The notes under the pieces: model-generated
Databases searched by the model: none
What the model was told of the DNA's origin: nothing
What the model saw: the letters and a program-made list of their open reading frames with translations, nothing else
Position numbers and translations under genes: made by a program
Source of the DNA: Blautia sp900556555
GTDB lineage: Bacteria > Bacillota > Clostridia > Lachnospirales > Lachnospiraceae
Length of the DNA: 64,000 nucleotides
Assembly: GCA_964250615.1 (NCBI GenBank)
Contig: CAXUGM010000003.1
Reading direction: 5' to 3' (one strand)
Part shown: one piece after another, positions 61,843 to 64,000 of the stretch
Layout of the letters: each line of letters opens with the position of its first letter
Position numbering within the stretch: position 1 is the first letter of the stretch

Positions 61843-63912
61843 ATGGTATTTAAACCAGAAAATTTGGATTTTAATCAGAGTCCGTATACAGGGATGACCA
61901 GAGAGCATTGGATAGATGCAGCAAAGTATCTTCTGACAGGGATTTTTCAGAATATTAAGTGTATGGATGACCCTGTAGTGGTGGAAAGGTATGAAACAGA
62001 AATTACATATCCGCATTTAAAGGAAACAAAAGAAAATCAGTGGATTGAAAGAAAAGCAGAAATATTCGAGGGATTAGCACGCTCTTTTCTTATTGCTGCA
62101 CCGCTGCTCCATAACAGACCGGATGCAATGATTTGTAATTACAGTATGAAAGAATACTATAAGAAACAGATTCTTAATTCTTGTACAAAAGGTCATGATC
62201 TGTATATTGGGGATTATGATGATTTGCAGGAATGGACAAACCATGAGGATCCGTCCAGAGCTTTTCAGCAGACTGTAGAGACCTGTGCTCTGGTCATTGG
62301 CCTGTGGATTAGCAGAGAGGAAATCTGGGATACTTACAGGAAAGAGGAGAAGGACAGGATTGCAGATTTAATCAGCAGTTATGCTCATGCCAATACTACG
62401 GCACATAACTGGCGGATGTTTAATATGCTGGATATGGCATTTTTAAAGATGGAAGGATATTCTGTCGATGAAGAAATCATGGCAGACCATGCCCAGGCTA
62501 TTTTGGATTATTACGTGGGGGATGGCTGGTACCGGGATGGTCATGCCTTTGACTATTATTCCTGCTGGGCTTTTAATATGTATGCACCAATCTGGAATGT
62601 CTGGTACGGATATGAGCATATGCCGGCAGTGGCAAAAAGGTTTGAAGAACATTCTAATAAACTCATGGAAACCTACGGGGATTTCTTTGATGAAGACGGG
62701 TTTATCAACATGTGGGGAAGAAGCAATATTTACAGGAATGGTGCAACCAGCTCTTTTGCAGCCAACTGTCTGTTGAGAAATTCTGTAATAAACCATGGGA
62801 ATGCCAGAAGAATTACATCCGGCTCTCTGCTTCAGTTCCTCACAAGGGAAGATTTTCTGAAAAACGGAGTCCCGGTTCTTGGATTTTATGGACAATTTTC
62901 TCCTCTGGTACAGGGGTATTCCTGTGCAGAATCGCCGTTGTGGCTTGGAAAGGCATTTTTGTGTCTTGCACTGGATGAAAACCATCCGTTCTGGACAGAG
63001 AAAGAAAATAATGGATGCTGGGGGGAACTTTCCGAAAAAGGAATAAAAGAAACGACACTTAATGGTCCGGCGCTTTGTTTTACCAACCATAAGGCAAATG
63101 GAGAGACTGTTTTGCGGACAGGAAAAGTTCTGAAGGCTAAGAAGGATATCCATGGCATGTGGAATTATTCTAAACTGTGTTTTAACACAAAATATCCCTG
63201 GGAAGCATCCTTGTGCCGGGATGGCAGGGTAGATTCAGAGGTGGCATCACAGGCATACGTTCTGAAAGAAGGAACAAGGATTCAGAATGCAAATGTGACC
63301 TTGTGGCATGGGGAAAAAGACGGGGTGCTGTACAGAAGACAGTTTTTTGATTATGAGAGCAATGTAGAAGAATTCCGGGTGCAGGCTATGAACCTGGCGG
63401 ATATTCCTGTGGAATATGGAATTCTGCGTGTGGATAAGCACAGACTGGTACGCAGGCCTGTGGACATAACGCTTGGAGCTTATGGTTTTCCGGACAATGG
63501 CACAGAAATTATCAGGAAGAGCCAGAATGGGGCACAGGCTATCATTTTCAAAGGAAGAGACTTTACGGGCATGGAAAAACAGCTTGCCATGACAATCTAT
63601 GATGGCTGGCAGGAGCTTGATTATAAGAAGAGCAGGGGCAGCAACCCGGATTCCGAGTACTCCATTCTCGCTTATGCAAAAACGACATTACAGAAGCAGT
63701 ATGGCGGTCATGAACCTTATGCATTGATTTCCCAGGTGATTACCAAAGAAAGTCTGGAAGATTTTACAGAAGAAGAACTCTTCCCTATTGCAGAAGTACA
63801 GTATGAAGATGCATTTAAAAATGGGGCTTACGGAACCATAAAAGTGGTGCTGAAAAATGGTACAAGCAGAGAAATCTGTTTCGAAGGAATGGAAGGAAAA
63901 TTACTTTTATAA
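61843..63912 (+). CDS. DUF2264 family protein (GH154-like)
   Basis: A 689-residue cytoplasmic protein (no signal peptide). The N-terminal ~380 residues follow the DUF2264 (alpha/alpha)-toroid pattern (WIERKAEIFEGLARSFLIAAPLL, AHNWRMFNMLDMAFLKMEG, DGWYRDGHAFDYYSCWAFNMYAPIW, GRSNIYRNGATSSFAA); the C-terminal ~300 residues are beta-rich. DUF2264 proteins are placed in CAZy family GH154, which includes beta-glucuronidase activity; the substrate here is not known. CAGGGGG precedes the ATG. The 88 bp after the stop hold no feature. Confidence 0.85.
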   Translation: MVFKPENLDFNQSPYTGMTREHWIDAAKYLLTGIFQNIKCMDDPVVVERYETEITYPHLKETKENQWIERKAEIFEGLARSFLIAAPLLHNRPDAMICNYSMKEYYKKQILNSCTKGHDLYIGDYDDLQEWTNHEDPSRAFQQTVETCALVIGLWISREEIWDTYRKEEKDRIADLISSYAHANTTAHNWRMFNMLDMAFLKMEGYSVDEEIMADHAQAILDYYVGDGWYRDGHAFDYYSCWAFNMYAPIWNVWYGYEHMPAVAKRFEEHSNKLMETYGDFFDEDGFINMWGRSNIYRNGATSSFAANCLLRNSVINHGNARRITSGSLLQFLTREDFLKNGVPVLGFYGQFSPLVQGYSCAESPLWLGKAFLCLALDENHPFWTEKENNGCWGELSEKGIKETTLNGPALCFTNHKANGETVLRTGKVLKAKKDIHGMWNYSKLCFNTKYPWEASLCRDGRVDSEVASQAYVLKEGTRIQNANVTLWHGEKDGVLYRRQFFDYESNVEEFRVQAMNLADIPVEYGILRVDKHRLVRRPVDITLGAYGFPDNGTEIIRKSQNGAQAIIFKGRDFTGMEKQLAMTIYDGWQELDYKKSRGSNPDSEYSILAYAKTTLQKQYGGHEPYALISQVITKESLEDFTEEELFPIAEVQYEDAFKNGAYGTIKVVLKNGTSREICFEGMEGKLLL

Positions 63913-64000
63913 TTTTATATATAATGATCTCTCGGAATCCTGAGTGATTATAGCCAGCAACGTTGGCAATGAACTTTGAAAAGTAAATATTATCGAAATT

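Noticed and set aside
1..64000. tRNA, rRNA genes or phage genes
   Set aside because: No cloverleaf-like CCA-ended sequence, rRNA core motif, integrase, terminase or capsid gene was recognised by reading; a covariance-model scan (tRNAscan-SE, Infernal) would be decisive.

Overview
The window reads as chromosomal DNA of a gut Lachnospiraceae bacterium (Clostridia), most likely Blautia or a close relative; this is inferred from gene content and style, not from a marker gene. Supporting signs are moderate AT content, strong GGAGG-type ribosome binding sites, many ATG starts with occasional GTG/TTG, a CdaR-type regulator next to ftsEX, a class III fructose bisphosphatase, a GreA paralog, a DUF4179/ECF sigma pair, and a Gram-positive xylan utilisation locus without outer-membrane genes.

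Layout. 1-8.5 kb: end of an unknown gene, CdaR-like regulator, ftsE-ftsX, a carboxy-terminal protease, an MFS permease, an FMN-dependent 2-hydroxy-acid dehydrogenase with an N-terminal four-cysteine cluster, and fbp. 8.5-11.8 kb: a genomic scar made of a histidine kinase stub, parA, a truncated parB joined to the 3' half of an IS200/IS605 tnpA with a hairpin-rich right end, pdxT, and a 5'-truncated pdxS. 11.8-28.1 kb: a complete xylo-oligosaccharide uptake and degradation island (AraC regulator, GH31, YesM/YesN-type two-component system, solute-binding lipoprotein, two permeases, GH43, GH8, SGNH esterase, second GH43). None of its enzymes has a signal peptide, so oligosaccharides are probably imported and cut in the cytoplasm; the locus has neither an endoxylanase nor an ABC ATPase. 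The island ends directly against a remnant of a DUF4179 gene.

28.2-32 kb: a TPP riboswitch with terminator controlling thiD, a collapsed ABC transporter operon, an FmdE-like protein, and an ECF sigma factor with a DUF4179 membrane partner. 32-39 kb: HutG-like ureohydrolase, SLC13-type anion permease, MATE exporter, and a TetM-like ribosomal GTPase fused to a YacP/Rae1-type NYN ribonuclease. 39-46.4 kb: greA, a Na/phosphate cotransporter under a well-formed PhoP box, a PhoP/PhoR-like pair, and convergent trkA-trkH potassium uptake genes. 46.5-56.8 kb: a small Cys protein, proA, a CPBP protease, an autoregulated XRE/ABC exporter operon, a methyltransferase, hslO, nadE and a CmpB-like membrane protein. 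56.9-61.1 kb: a minus-strand sugar-1-kinase/nucleotidyltransferase/galE operon divergent from an AraC regulator. 61.2-61.75 kb: a gene-free element bounded by a 15-bp perfect inverted repeat and filled with ~52-bp degenerate tandem repeats. The window ends with a DUF2264 (GH154-like) protein.

The strongest candidates for something new are the GTPase-NYN fusion protein and the 500-bp repeat element. The scars at 8.5-11.8, 28.1 and 29.3-29.7 kb show a locus repeatedly remodelled around the xylan island.
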